From: VXNE01 sp965116625
GTDB taxonomy: Bacteria; Pseudomonadota; Gammaproteobacteria; Pseudomonadales; Azotimanducaceae
Direction of reading: 5' to 3'
Length of the DNA: 64,000 nt
Assembly (NCBI GenBank): GCA_965116625.1
Contig: OZ220717.1
Coordinates: 806,001-870,000, forward strand
In this document: in pieces, positions 1 through 9,079 of the stretch
How positions within the stretch are numbered: position 1 is the stretch's first letter
Layout: every line of letters begins with the position of its first letter
Translations under genes and position numbers: made by a program
Notes under the pieces: generated by a model
Databases searched by the model: none
What the model was told of the DNA's origin: nothing
The model's input: the letters and a program-made list of their open reading frames with translations, nothing else

Positions 1-994
1 GCAGGAACGGGGCATAGGAGGGCCATGCGCTGAAGTTTGCAGTCGTGAACCCGGTCGTGGTGGTGATGGAGACTGCGTGGAATATGCCATCCCGCAGGGG
101 ATTGTCGGCCGCGCCCGGGTGCCGGAGGAGAACCCAGACCACAAGCACGGAAACGCCGAGCAGCGCGGCCAGGTAGGTACGTACTTCCATGTCCTGGAAA
201 TACCGGCCGGGCGTACGCCAGGCGAGGAAGTGCAGGCCGAAGTTGATGCCGGAAACGAGCATGAAAAAGATGGCTACGGATTCCACCGCTGGGCTGGCGA
301 AGTAGCCAATGCTCGCGTCATGGGTCGAGAACCCGCCGATCGCCACGGTGGAAAAGGCGTGGCAAATGGCGTCGAACGGCGACATTCCGGCGATCCAGTA
401 CGCCAACCCGCAGGCCAGGGAGATACCAAAGTAGATCAGCCATAGCGCCTTTGCGGTCTCAGCGATGCGTGGCCGGAGCTTGGTGTCCTTGATCGGTCCG
501 GGCGACTCGGCGCGGTAGAGCTGCATGCCGCCCACGCCGAGCATCGGCAACACGGCGACCGCAAGCACGATGATGCCCATGCCCCCCAGCCACTGCAGGA
601 GCTGCCGATAGAACAGGATGGAGCGCGGCAGCTCATCGAGACCCGCAATGACCGTCGCCCCCGTGGTCGTGAGCCCGGAAAGGGACTCGAAAGCGGCGTC
701 GGTGAACGAGTCGGCGAGGCTCGGCGCGAGGTACATGGGCAGCGCGCCGAACAGCCCGAGGCCGACATAGAACAGCACTGTGGTGAGGAAGCCCTCGCGG
801 CTCCGAAGCTCGGCCTCGCCGCGTCCGGCAAGCCAGAGCAGCGCGCCGCTCGCCACCGTGATGCAGAACGCGGTGAGGAATGTCCGTAGCGTGTCCTCGC
901 CGTAGATAAGCGCGACGATCACCGGCAGCAGCATGGCGATGCTGAACAGGCAGAGGAGCACGCCGGTGGTGCGGAGGATTACGCCGAAGTGCAT
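1..994 (-). CDS. trkH: Trk potassium uptake transmembrane subunit TrkH (partial, C-terminus beyond window)
   Basis: This is the membrane channel subunit of the Trk K+ uptake system, gated by the neighbouring NAD-binding TrkA. Reading the minus strand from the ATG at 992-994 gives about 331 residues of a polytopic membrane protein beginning MHFGVILRTTG. Three filter-like loops are visible: LTTTGATV, TVAIGGFSTHD and TTTTGFTT, as in TrkH/KtrB. The family is about 480 residues, so roughly the last third lies outside the window. Only 4 bp separate it from the trkA stop, so the two genes are co-transcribed. Overlapping frames here are shadows. Confidence 0.95.
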   Translation of the reverse strand, partial: MHFGVILRTTGVLLCLFSIAMLLPVIVALIYGEDTLRTFLTAFCITVASGALLWLAGRGEAELRSREGFLTTVLFYVGLGLFGALPMYLAPSLADSFTDAAFESLSGLTTTGATVIAGLDELPRSILFYRQLLQWLGGMGIIVLAVAVLPMLGVGGMQLYRAESPGPIKDTKLRPRIAETAKALWLIYFGISLACGLAYWIAGMSPFDAICHAFSTVAIGGFSTHDASIGYFASPAVESVAIFFMLVSGINFGLHFLAWRTPGRYFQDMEVRTYLAALLGVSVLVVWVLLRHPGAADNPLRDGIFHAVSITTTTGFTTANFSAWPSYAPFL

Positions 995-998
995 GGCG

Positions 999-2378
999 CT
1001 AGATGAATGAGGGGTCTGCCTGGAACAGGCGACCGACCTCCGCGATGCGGCGTTTGCGCCTGTCGGTAAGGAACAGGATGACGTGGTCCTCGGGCTTGAT
1101 CACGACATCGTCGTGGGCGATCAGGACCCTGTCACCACGGACGATGGCGCCGATGGTGGTGCCGCCGGGAAGCGGCAGGCCGTCTAGGCGTTTGCCGATG
1201 ACCTTGCTGTTCTTCGCGCCACCGTGGACCACGGCTTCCATGGCCTCTGCGGCGCCACGCCGAAGGGTATGGACCTGGATCACGTCGCCGCGCCGCACAT
1301 GGGCGAGGATCATCCCGGTGGTAGCCAGTTGCGGCGAGATTGCGATGTCGATCTCCCGGCCCACGACGAGATCGATGTAAGCCGGTTTGCCGATCAACGT
1401 GATTACCTGCCTGACACCCAATTGCCTGGCGAGCAGGGAGGACATGATATTGACCTCGTCGTCGTTCGTTACGGCGCAGAAAACATCGACCCTCTCGATG
1501 TTCTCCTGCAAAAGCAGTTCCCTGTCGGTGGCGTCGCCGAGAATCACCACTGCGGACTGGAGGCGTTCTGCGAGTCGGTGCGCCCGGCCCTCGTCGTGTT
1601 CGATCACCTTGACGGAGAAGCTGGATTCGATGGCTCCGGCGAGATACTCCCCGATGCGCCCGCCGCCGGCGACGAGAACCCGCCTGTAGGGACGTTCCGC
1701 CTGCCGCAGCGCCGCCATGACATCGGTGATGTGTTCGGTCGCGGCGATGAAGAAGACTTCGTCGTCTGCTTCTATCGTCGTGTCTCCCTCCGGCAGGATG
1801 GCGCGGTCGCGTCGAAATACGGCCGCGACGCGCGTGTCCGAGTTCGGAATAAGCCTTCGTAGCTGGCGTATCTGGCGCCCTACAAGCGGGCCATGCTCGT
1901 GCGCGCGCATGGCAACGAGCTTGACGCGGCCGCTGGCGAAGTCGAGGACCTGCAGGGTGCCGGGCCTTTGCAGGAGTTCCTTGATCTGGTCAGTGACAAC
2001 CCGCTCCGGATTGATCACGAAGTCGATGGGCATGTGTTCGCTGCTGAACAGGCTTGAGCGTTCGTGGAACGCATCCTCGCGAATTCGGGCGATCTTCCGC
2101 TCCGTCTGGAACATCGTGTAGCTCACCTGGCAGGCGACCATGTTGACCTCGTCGTGGGGCGTCACGGCGATCAGCATGTCGGCATCCTCGATGCCCGCCC
2201 TGCGCAGAACGTCCGGCCTCGCGGCGTGGCCCTGCACGGTACGGATGTCGAGGCGCCGGCGGAGCTCCTCCAGGCGGGCGGCGTCAATATCCACCACCGT
2301 GATATCGAACGCTTCGCTGGCAAGGTGCTCCGCCAGCGTGCCTCCCACCTGTCCGGCCCCGAGAATCAGGATGTTCAT
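999..2378 (-). CDS. trkA: Trk system potassium uptake regulatory protein TrkA
   Basis: This is the cytoplasmic NAD(H)-binding gating subunit of the Trk K+ channel. At 459 residues it matches full-length TrkA with two RCK halves. Each starts with a Rossmann motif: ILGAGQVGGTLAEHL at the N-terminus and VAGGGRIGEYLAGAIE near residue 235. TrkA_C domains follow each half (for example VLIAHDDVVIKPEDHVILFL at the end). It overlaps the rsmB stop by 4 bp and precedes trkH by 4 bp, closing the def-fmt-rsmB-trkA-trkH operon. Confidence 0.97.
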   Translation of the reverse strand: MNILILGAGQVGGTLAEHLASEAFDITVVDIDAARLEELRRRLDIRTVQGHAARPDVLRRAGIEDADMLIAVTPHDEVNMVACQVSYTMFQTERKIARIREDAFHERSSLFSSEHMPIDFVINPERVVTDQIKELLQRPGTLQVLDFASGRVKLVAMRAHEHGPLVGRQIRQLRRLIPNSDTRVAAVFRRDRAILPEGDTTIEADDEVFFIAATEHITDVMAALRQAERPYRRVLVAGGGRIGEYLAGAIESSFSVKVIEHDEGRAHRLAERLQSAVVILGDATDRELLLQENIERVDVFCAVTNDDEVNIMSSLLARQLGVRQVITLIGKPAYIDLVVGREIDIAISPQLATTGMILAHVRRGDVIQVHTLRRGAAEAMEAVVHGGAKNSKVIGKRLDGLPLPGGTTIGAIVRGDRVLIAHDDVVIKPEDHVILFLTDRRKRRIAEVGRLFQADPSFI

Positions 2379-3643
2379 GCGGTGCCAGCCTTGTCGATCA
2401 GGGCAAAGAAAAACCCGTCCGCGCCCTTCCTGCGCGGAAGGAGCAGTCGGCCAGGGCCTGCATCACGGCCCCAGTTCGCGCGAATCTTCCGGGCCCTCGC
2501 CTCCGGAGTCTGTCGCAGGAATCCGGCCACTACGTCCTGGTTCTCGGCGGGCAATATGGAACAGGTACAGTAAAGCAGTGTGCCGCCGCTTGAAAGCGTC
2601 GGCCATACGCCCTCGAGCAGGGCGCGCTGTTGTTCGGCCATGCGAGCGAGCGCCTCCGGGCGGCGGTTCACCTTGATGTCGGGATGGCGGCGCAGCGTGC
2701 CCGTGCCGGAACAGGGAACGTCGAGCAGAACGGCGTCAAAGGGTTCGCCGTCCCACCAGGCGGCACCGGTTGCATCGCCGGCAATGACATGGCGAAAGGT
2801 GTGGCCGAGGCGCCGTGCCTCCCGTTTGAGGTGGCCAAGACGCGCTTCGTACCGGTCGAGCGCCGAGACTCGGAGCGACGGGTCGCGTTCCAGCAGGTGG
2901 AATGCCTTGCCGCCGGGGGCGGCACAGGCGTCGAGCACCGTGGCGCCCGGGCGCGGATCGAGCAGTGTGGCGGCGAGCTGGGCGCCATCGTCCTGCACGG
3001 CCACGCATCCGGATTTGTATCCGGGCAGTTCGCGTGCCGCGATGGCCCGTTCAAGAATGAGCGAGCCGGGCGCGATTCCGGGCCGGTGTTCAAGACCTTG
3101 TGCCTCAAGCTCCGAGCCGTATCGGCAAGGGTTCTTCCTGGCGCGGTTGACCCGCAGCGCCATGGGCGCGCGGCTGTTGTTGATCTCGAAGAGTTCCGGG
3201 CAGTCCTGGGGATACGCAGCTTCCAGCGCGTCGATGAGCCATTGGGGATGGTCGTGCCGCGCCTCGTCCGTGGTGTGATTCGGCGGGGTCCTTGCGATGC
3301 GCCTGAGGACGGCATTGAGGAGCGGACGCGCCCAGGGCTTGCGCAGGGCCGCTGCGGCGGCCACGGTCTCGGAGACGGCGGCATGCGGCGGGATCCCGGT
3401 GTGGCGAAGCTGGTATGCGCCGATCATGAGTAGTGCGTACAGGTCCTGGTCGCTCTTGCGCATGGCGCGCGTGAGGCATGCGTCGACTTCCACCCGGACC
3501 GAAAAGTACCTGCGGCAGGCCCCGTAGGCGAGTTCCGTGACGAGGGGAGGTGCACCCGGCTCGACAACGTCGCGCAGCGCCCGCCCCCGCCGGACCGCGG
3601 CAAGGGCATGGGCCGCCTTGGCCCGGAGATCAGCCGGCGACAT
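2375..3643 (-). CDS. rsmB: 16S rRNA (cytosine967-C5)-methyltransferase RsmB
   Basis: SAM-dependent methyltransferase forming m5C967 in 16S rRNA. The N-terminal third is a NusB-like RNA-binding domain. The C-terminal part carries the SAM motif VLDACAAPGGKAFHLLE, the active-site DVPCSGTGTLRRHPDIK and the second cysteine in LLYCTCSILPAENQDVV. The open frame extends upstream, but the ATG at 3643 (MSPADLRAKAAHA) gives 422 residues, matching the family length of about 429, and overlaps fmt by only 14 bp. It lies in the def-fmt-rsmB operon as in other Gammaproteobacteria. Confidence 0.95.
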   Translation of the reverse strand: MSPADLRAKAAHALAAVRRGRALRDVVEPGAPPLVTELAYGACRRYFSVRVEVDACLTRAMRKSDQDLYALLMIGAYQLRHTGIPPHAAVSETVAAAAALRKPWARPLLNAVLRRIARTPPNHTTDEARHDHPQWLIDALEAAYPQDCPELFEINNSRAPMALRVNRARKNPCRYGSELEAQGLEHRPGIAPGSLILERAIAARELPGYKSGCVAVQDDGAQLAATLLDPRPGATVLDACAAPGGKAFHLLERDPSLRVSALDRYEARLGHLKREARRLGHTFRHVIAGDATGAAWWDGEPFDAVLLDVPCSGTGTLRRHPDIKVNRRPEALARMAEQQRALLEGVWPTLSSGGTLLYCTCSILPAENQDVVAGFLRQTPEARARKIRANWGRDAGPGRLLLPRRKGADGFFFALIDKAGTA

Positions 3644-4571
3644 CGAAACGCGCGCCGGTGGCAAAGATCTGCGGGTAGCCGTTCGCGGCGTCCCGGGCCG
3701 GCATCGCGCGGCCGCTGCCGCGGGACAGCCGAACGGTCCGGAGCAGAAGCGCGCCCTCTCCACACGCGACGGTGACTCCGTCGCGGCGCTTTGAGACGGT
3801 CCCGGGTTTCGACGCTACGCCTTGGGCGTCCGCTGTACGCAAGGGTGCTGCCTCCAGTACCAATACCCGCTCGCCGCCAACTGTCGCGTAGGCGGTGCGG
3901 CGCTGCACCAGTGCACGTACCTGGCGGGCGATGCTTGTTGCAGGACGCCGCCAGTCGATCCTGGCGTCGGCGTCCCCAAGCTTTGGCGCGAGCGTCGCCT
4001 CGGCGTCGTCCTGGGCAACGGGATCGAGTGCGTCGAACCGCTCCAGGGCTTCGAGGAGCGCCCCGGCGCCGAGGTCCGCGAGGTCGGCCGTCAGGGAAAT
4101 CCCGGTGTCCGTATCCCTGATGGGGATGGACCGGGACAGGAGGACTGGCCCCGTGTCGAGACCGGCGTCCATCTGCATGATGCTGGTACCGGTTGATGCA
4201 TCCCCCGCCATGATGGCGCGTTCGACCGGCGCGGCGCCGCGCCAGCGGGGCAGCAGCGATGCATGGACGTTGACGCAGCCGCGCGCCGGGGCATCGAGCG
4301 CCACCTGCGGGAGAAGCAGCCCGTACGCGGCCACGACAAGCATGTCGAGGCCGGACAGCGATGCCAGCTCGTGCTCGATACGGTTGGGAGTCCTCAATGC
4401 CAGACCCTCGGCCTCGGCCAGGGTGCGAACCGCGCTCGGAACCAGTCTGCGGCCCCGGCCCGCCCGACGGTCCGGTTGTGTGAGCACGAGGCGCACCTCG
4501 TGCCTGGAGTTGATCAGGGCTTGCAGGATGCGGGCGGCGAAGCTGGGCGTGCCGGCAAAACCGAGGTTCAA
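3630..4571 (-). CDS. fmt: methionyl-tRNA formyltransferase
   Basis: Formylates the initiator Met-tRNA using 10-formyl-THF. Family motifs are the N-terminal LGFAGTPSFAARIL, the formyl-THF site VNVHASLLPRWRGAAPVERA and the SIMQMDAGLDTGPVL segment. The first ATG in frame would add 41 poorly matching residues. I prefer the TTG at 4571, which overlaps the def stop as TTGA and gives 313 residues, close to the E. coli protein (315). The C-terminal domain is intact. Translation is probably coupled to def. Confidence 0.93.
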   Translation of the reverse strand: MNLGFAGTPSFAARILQALINSRHEVRLVLTQPDRRAGRGRRLVPSAVRTLAEAEGLALRTPNRIEHELASLSGLDMLVVAAYGLLLPQVALDAPARGCVNVHASLLPRWRGAAPVERAIMAGDASTGTSIMQMDAGLDTGPVLLSRSIPIRDTDTGISLTADLADLGAGALLEALERFDALDPVAQDDAEATLAPKLGDADARIDWRRPATSIARQVRALVQRRTAYATVGGERVLVLEAAPLRTADAQGVASKPGTVSKRRDGVTVACGEGALLLRTVRLSRGSGRAMPARDAANGYPQIFATGARFDVAG

Positions 4572-5080
4572 CGTCGGACGCGGTTCTCGCGTTGTTGTTT
4601 CGCGAGTTTCTTTCGTATTCGGCCGCGTTTCAGGTTCGAGAGATAGTCGACGAAGAGCTTGCCATCGAGATGGTCGCACTCGTGCTGGATGCACACCGAC
4701 AGGTACCCGTCGGTCTCGAGTGAAAAGGCCTCGCCCTGTTCGTCCATGGCGTTGACGCGAATCCTGTCCGCGCGCGACACCGCCTCGTAGAAGCCGGGAA
4801 TCGACAGGCAGCCTTCCTCCAGCCGTTGCGCGCCCTCGACGACCTCGATTTCGGGGTTGATGAATACGTTGGGTTCGTTCCGCTCCTTCGAGACGTCGAC
4901 CACGATGATGCGCTTGTGAACATCGACCTGGCTTGCGGAAAGCCCGACACCGGGCGCCGCGTACATGGTCTCGAACATGCTGGCGACAAGCTCGCGAATC
5001 TCGTCGGTCACCTCGGCCACCGGTTGCGCGCGCGTGCGCAGCCGGGGGTCCGGGTATTGCAGGATCGGGAGTAACGCCAT
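4568..5080 (-). CDS. def: peptide deformylase
   Basis: Removes N-formyl groups from nascent proteins. All three metal or active-site motifs are present in order: GVGLSASQ, EGCLSIP and HECDHLDG (the HExxH-type helix). At 170 residues it has normal length. It is the first gene of the def-fmt-rsmB-trkA-trkH operon, which is divergent from dprA across a 158-bp spacer. A possible promoter for it lies about 30-60 bp upstream. Confidence 0.97.
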   Translation of the reverse strand: MALLPILQYPDPRLRTRAQPVAEVTDEIRELVASMFETMYAAPGVGLSASQVDVHKRIIVVDVSKERNEPNVFINPEIEVVEGAQRLEEGCLSIPGFYEAVSRADRIRVNAMDEQGEAFSLETDGYLSVCIQHECDHLDGKLFVDYLSNLKRGRIRKKLAKQQRENRVRR

Positions 5081-5111
5081 TGCCTTGGTCGTGTCGCCGC
5101 CAATGACTGCA

Positions 5112-5141
5112 ATTCTAAGGGCTGTTGTCCTACTTGCCCAA
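5112..5141 (-). promoter_or_regulatory. possible sigma-70 promoter of the def operon
   Basis: On the minus strand TTGGGC (5136-5141) is followed after 18 bp by TAGAAT (5112-5117), about 30 bp before the def start. The -10 matches consensus at five of six positions and the -35 at three. It sits in the only long non-coding gap upstream of def. The assignment is inferred from sequence only. Confidence 0.35.
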
Positions 5142-5238
5142 TGGCTCCGGACTTACATGGATCAACGGCGGCGACTGACAGCACCATGCGCCAACGCGTA
5201 CCGACGCGGCGCCCTAAACGCGGTACAAATCCCGGGTC

Positions 5239-6087
5239 ATGGAATGTCTTGCCAGATCTGCCCTGCCCGAACGGCTGGCCGCCATTGCCGACCCGCCGAG
5301 CAGGCTCTATGTCCGCGGTGCGGCGGACGCGCTGGGCGAGCCGGGAGTGGCCATCGTCGGGAGCCGCCGGGCCACCCGCGCCGGCCGGGACTTCGCCCAT
5401 GCGCTCGCGCGGGAACTGGCCGCCGGCGGGCTCGTGGTGGTCAGCGGGCTCGCTTACGGAATCGATGCCGCCGCGCATCGGGGCGCCCTGGCGGCGCCTG
5501 GACGGACGATCGCGGTGCTCGGCAGCGGCCTGGACCGGATCTATCCGCAGGCGCACGAGAGGCTTGCGCGGGAGATCCTGGCGCGCGACGGAGCGGTGGT
5601 CAGCGAATACGCCCCGGACGCGGGGCCGCGCAAGCACCGGTTCCCGGAACGCAATCGGCTGATCAGCGGCCTGACGCTGGGAGTGGTGATCGTGGAAGCG
5701 ACGACGCGAAGCGGTTCGTTGATCACGGCGCGAATGGCGGCGGAGCAGGGACGCGAGGTCATGGCGGTGCCAGGGCCCGTGCAGAGCCCGCTGGCAGGCG
5801 GTTGCCATCGGCTTCTGAAAAGCGGCGCGGCATTGATCGAGGACGCCGACGATGTCCTTTTTGCAATAGGTTACGAACGCGTGGACGCCTCGAGCCGGCA
5901 GTCAGAGGCCCCGCCGGCCGAGCTTGCCGGCGTGCTCGATTGCATCGGGCCGGAAACCACTACATTGGACCGCGTCGTGGGGGTTACGGGCATGACTCCC
6001 GAGGCCGCGTCGGAGGCACTCGTGCAGTTAGAGCTGCTGGGGTTTGTCGCAGCCCATCGAGGGGGATATATTCGCGCCTTCCCCTGA
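5239..6087 (+). CDS. dprA: DNA-processing protein DprA (short form)
   Basis: DprA loads RecA on incoming single-stranded DNA during transformation. The extended Rossmann fold is clear: VAIVGSRRATRAGRDFA, VVSGLAYGIDAAAHRGAL, AVLGSGLDRIYPQ, FPERNRLISGL and VEATTRSGSLITARMA. A C-terminal winged-helix-like segment ends the protein. At 282 residues it is about 90 shorter than E. coli Smf (374), because the N-terminal SAM-like domain is missing. It is divergent from the def operon, the usual dprA location, but the LysM gene often found between them is absent. Confidence 0.93.
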   Translation: MECLARSALPERLAAIADPPSRLYVRGAADALGEPGVAIVGSRRATRAGRDFAHALARELAAGGLVVVSGLAYGIDAAAHRGALAAPGRTIAVLGSGLDRIYPQAHERLAREILARDGAVVSEYAPDAGPRKHRFPERNRLISGLTLGVVIVEATTRSGSLITARMAAEQGREVMAVPGPVQSPLAGGCHRLLKSGAALIEDADDVLFAIGYERVDASSRQSEAPPAELAGVLDCIGPETTTLDRVVGVTGMTPEAASEALVQLELLGFVAAHRGGYIRAFP

Positions 6088-6103
6088 ACGTTTGGAGGGC
6101 GGG

Positions 6104-6607
6104 ATGTCCTGGGTGGCGATATTGATGGGTTCGGAATCGGATTGGCCGACGATGCGCGGGTGCGCGGACGTCCTGGCGGACCTCGACGTAGGCTTTGAGG
6201 TGCGCGTGACGTCGGCGCACCGTACCCCGGTAGCCACTGCGGAATATGTCGCCGACGCACTGTCACGGGACTGCGGGGTCTTCGTCTGTGGCGCGGGAAT
6301 GGCGGCGCATCTCGCTGGAGCGGTGGCTGCGCAGACGGTGCGTCCGGTTATCGGCGTCCCCATCGCGAGCGGTCCGCTTTCCGGATTCGATGCGCTGCTC
6401 TCAACCGTCCAGATGCCGAGCGGCATACCCGTGGCGACTGTGGCCGTGGGGGGCGCCAAGAATGCGGGTTACCTCGCCGCGCAGATCATCGCCGGGAGCG
6501 ATGCGGAGTTGTCCGGGCGACTGGGCGATGACCGGGAAGCCAATCGCCAGGGCGTGGCGCGCCAGAACGCTTCGGTGCAGGAGGATCTCGCTGGCAACAG
6601 CGGCTAG
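6104..6607 (+). CDS. purE: N5-carboxyaminoimidazole ribonucleotide mutase PurE (class I)
   Basis: Converts N5-CAIR to CAIR in de novo purine synthesis. Signature motifs are MGSESDWPTM and TSAHRTPVAT. The nucleotide-binding segment reads GAGMAAHLAGAVAA, a slight departure from the usual GGAAHLPG. The open frame starts earlier at 6044, inside dprA, but an excellent GGAGG at 6094-6098 places the start at 6104 and gives 167 residues, typical of class I PurE. The usual partner purK is not next to it. The 3' end runs into a dispersed repeat. Confidence 0.94.
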   Translation: MSWVAILMGSESDWPTMRGCADVLADLDVGFEVRVTSAHRTPVATAEYVADALSRDCGVFVCGAGMAAHLAGAVAAQTVRPVIGVPIASGPLSGFDALLSTVQMPSGIPVATVAVGGAKNAGYLAAQIIAGSDAELSGRLGDDREANRQGVARQNASVQEDLAGNSG

Positions 6608-6675
6608 CCGTTGGGGCAATGAAATCCGTCGGCCCCGCGGGCGCGCCGTGTTTCACCCCCGCCCAGGTCCACCTG
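6601..6675 (+). repeat. dispersed intergenic repeat, copy A (left part)
   Basis: This copy begins at the purE stop in a small palindrome (CGGCTAGCCG). It continues with a GAAATCCGTCGGCC / GGGCGCGCCGTG segment and a CACCCCCGCCCAGG tract that is nearly identical in the copies at 28.1, 38.8 and 58.9 kb. The right part of the element (a GTGCCG-loop-CGGCGC hairpin) is missing because tsaC begins here. Confidence 0.65.
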
Positions 6676-6677
6676 CC

Positions 6678-7274
6678 TTGACGCACCTATCGACCAGACG
6701 GCGGCACGACGCGCCGTGCCGCATCGGGGCGATCCTCGATCTCAGGACCGCGGCCGATGCCATCGTCGGGGGTGGCGTCGTGGCGCATGCCCTTGAGGGG
6801 GTCTGGGGCCTGGCCTGCGACCCATTCGACGAGCGGGCGGTGGAGCGGGTGCTGCGGATCAAGCGCCGCCTGCACCACAAGGGACTCCTCGTCGTCGCTT
6901 CCTCTGCCCGTTTCTTCGAGGAAGAACTGGCTCGCCTGACCGCGGCGGCGCGGCGCACCGTCATCGAAAGCTGGCCGGCGGCCGAAACCTGGGTCGTCGA
7001 GACTCACCGCTTTCCCCGCTGGATCACAGGCGGCAGGCCGACTGTCGCCATCCGCGTGCCCGGACATCGGCAGGCCCGGGCGTTGGCCGAACTGTGCGGA
7101 GGCCCCATCGTCTCCACCTCTGCCAATATCAACCGGTTCCCGCCGGCTGTCACGGAACTCCGGGCTCGCAAAATCTTCCAGCGCCGAGTCGACTTCATCC
7201 TTCCGGGCGCCACGAACGATCTTCAAGGCCCTTCCCGCATACGCCTTGCCGCCGATGGAAGCGTGCTGCGCTGA
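6678..7274 (+). CDS. tsaC: L-threonylcarbamoyladenylate synthase, TsaC/YrdC family
   Basis: Makes threonylcarbamoyl-AMP for the t6A37 modification of ANN-decoding tRNAs; tsaE, encoding the pathway's ATPase, lies at 62.1 kb. YrdC features are EGVWGLACDPFDERAVERVLRIKRR (the usual TETVYGL-type ATP site in altered form, then the KxR motif) and the GGPIVSTSANINRFPPAV segment near the end. No ATG is available, so the TTG at 6678 is chosen; it gives 198 residues, close to E. coli TsaC (190). It overlaps aroE as TGATG, as in many Gammaproteobacteria. Confidence 0.85.
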   Translation: MTHLSTRRRHDAPCRIGAILDLRTAADAIVGGGVVAHALEGVWGLACDPFDERAVERVLRIKRRLHHKGLLVVASSARFFEEELARLTAAARRTVIESWPAAETWVVETHRFPRWITGGRPTVAIRVPGHRQARALAELCGGPIVSTSANINRFPPAVTELRARKIFQRRVDFILPGATNDLQGPSRIRLAADGSVLR

Positions 7275-8068
7275 TGGACCGCTATGCAGTCGTCGGCAAT
7301 CCGGTTGCGCACAGTGTGTCGCCGCGAATACACGCCATCTTCGCGGCGGCGACGGGCCAGGAACTGCGTTACGAAAAGATCCTTGCCGATGCATTCGTTC
7401 CAGCGGCCGTCGCCTTCTTCGAAGCCGGCGGCCGGGGCCTCAACGTCACCCTCCCTTTCAAACAGGACGCGTTCGGCTGGGTGGACCGTGTCGACGAGGC
7501 GGCGCGCGAGGCGGAGGCTGTGAACGTGGTGGCGCGTGACGACGATGGCCATGCGGGATACAACACCGACGGCATCGGCCTGGTGCGAGACCTGCAGGAA
7601 AACCTTGGAGTTTCGCTCGAGGGCCGGCGCGTACTCATTCTCGGCGCTGGCGGCGCGGTTCGGGGCGTCCTGGGCCCGTTGTCCCGGGCCGGCGCGGACG
7701 AACTCGTGGTGGCGAATCGCACCGAGAGCAGGGCGCGCGCGTTGCGGCAGGCGTTTCCAGGTGTCTGCGCCGCCTCCCTGGCCGAGGTAAGCGGTGCTTA
7801 CGATGTCGTGATCAACGGCACATCCGCCGGGTTCGCCGGGGAGGTTCCCGGGATCGACCCGCAGGCGGTTCGGAACGCCTTCTGCTATGACATGTCCTAC
7901 GCACCGGGAAACGATACGCCCTTTTGCGCCTGGTGCCGTGCACATGGCGCCGTCGGCGTCGGCGGTGGACTGGGGATGCTTGTCGAGCAGGCGGCGGAAA
8001 CGTTCTTCCAGTGGCGCGGCGTGCGACCGCCGACCGCGGGCGTCGCGGCGGCGCTCGATCGTGGGTGA
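7274..8068 (+). CDS. aroE: shikimate dehydrogenase (NADP+)
   Basis: Reduces 3-dehydroshikimate to shikimate in aromatic amino acid synthesis. Visible motifs are NPVAHSVSPRIHAIFA (substrate loop), LNVTLPFKQDAF with the catalytic lysine, YNTDGIGLVRDL, the NADP Rossmann motif LILGAGGAVRGVLGPLS with NRTESRA, and the terminal VGGGLGMLVEQAAETFFQWRG. The ATG at 7274 overlaps the tsaC stop, giving 264 residues. Confidence 0.96.
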   Translation: MDRYAVVGNPVAHSVSPRIHAIFAAATGQELRYEKILADAFVPAAVAFFEAGGRGLNVTLPFKQDAFGWVDRVDEAAREAEAVNVVARDDDGHAGYNTDGIGLVRDLQENLGVSLEGRRVLILGAGGAVRGVLGPLSRAGADELVVANRTESRARALRQAFPGVCAASLAEVSGAYDVVINGTSAGFAGEVPGIDPQAVRNAFCYDMSYAPGNDTPFCAWCRAHGAVGVGGGLGMLVEQAAETFFQWRGVRPPTAGVAAALDRG

Positions 8069-8086
8069 GGTCATGGGTACACGTAA

Positions 8087-9079
8087 GTGAAAGGGCTTGT
8101 TCTCAGCGGCGTCGCGCTGGCGGCAGTAGTGGTTGTGCTTGGCGCCTATACGCGGCTCGTGGATGCCGGCCTGGGATGCCCGGACTGGCCGGGCTGTTAC
8201 GGTTTCCTGTCCGTGCCGGTCTCCGAAGAAGAGGTTGCGGCGGCGGAAGCGTTGTTCCCGGGCTCGCCGGTAGAGCAGGACAAGGCCTGGACGGAGATGG
8301 TGCACCGGTACTTCGCTACCGCGCTCGGATTGCTGGTGCTCGCCATCGCGGCGGTGGCCTGGCGGCAACGAAGGCCGATGGGTATCCCCGTCGCGCTCGT
8401 GGTGCTGGTTATTGTGCAGGGCATCTTCGGCGCATGGACCGTTACGCTGAAGCTCTGGCCGCAGGTCGTGACCGTGCATCTTCTCGGCGGGTTCGCCACG
8501 CTTGCGCTGCTGTGGGTTTATGCCATGAGGGTCGGCGCCGTGCCTTCATGGCCCGTGCCGGGCAACCTCGCGCGCCCCGCGGTGGCGGCGATCGGGCTCG
8601 TGGTGTTGCAGGTTGCCCTTGGCGGGTGGACATCGTCGAACTACGCGGCGCTCGCGTGCCCGGATTTCCCGACCTGTCACGGGAGCCTGTTGCCGGAGAT
8701 GGACTTTGGCGCCGGATTCAACCTGGCACAGGACGTGGGCCCCAACTACCTGGGCGGCACCATGACCAGCGATGCGCGCGTGGCCATTCAGATGACGCAT
8801 CGGCTCGGCGCGTTCATCGTGCTGCTGGCCGTTGGCTGGCTCGCGTTTCGCCTGGCCGGACCGATTCGCTGGACAATTGCGGGAATCCTCGTTGTGCAGT
8901 TCGGCCTGGGCGTGGCCAATGTGCTGGCACAACTGCCCCTGGCGGTGGCGACACTGCACAATGCAGGCGCTGCACTGTTGCTGCTGGCCTTGATTACGGT
9001 ATACGCTGCATCGATTGGCGCCCTGCAGCGTGGAGAACCCGATTCGCGGGCGCCGCACCCTGGAACACCGGATGGCTAG
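8087..9079 (+). CDS. ctaA: heme A synthase (COX15/CtaA family)
   Basis: Oxidises the C8 methyl of heme O to make heme A for cytochrome c oxidase. It is a polytopic membrane protein of 330 residues. Two extracytoplasmic cysteine pairs are clear: GLGCPDWPGCYG and ALACPDFPTCHG. Heme-ligand histidines appear in VHRYFAT, VHLLGGF, THRLGAF and LHNAGA. The GTG at 8087 is the only sensible start, since the nearby ATG at 8073 runs into TGA after five codons. It overlaps ctaB. No oxidase subunit genes lie in the window. Confidence 0.93.
   Translation: MKGLVLSGVALAAVVVVLGAYTRLVDAGLGCPDWPGCYGFLSVPVSEEEVAAAEALFPGSPVEQDKAWTEMVHRYFATALGLLVLAIAAVAWRQRRPMGIPVALVVLVIVQGIFGAWTVTLKLWPQVVTVHLLGGFATLALLWVYAMRVGAVPSWPVPGNLARPAVAAIGLVVLQVALGGWTSSNYAALACPDFPTCHGSLLPEMDFGAGFNLAQDVGPNYLGGTMTSDARVAIQMTHRLGAFIVLLAVGWLAFRLAGPIRWTIAGILVVQFGLGVANVLAQLPLAVATLHNAGAALLLLALITVYAASIGALQRGEPDSRAPHPGTPDG

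Noticed and set aside
436..831. 131-aa frame at the left edge
   Set aside because: It overlaps trkH in another phase and is composed mostly of Ser, Arg, Ala and Pro; the trkH frame carries the K+ filter motifs.
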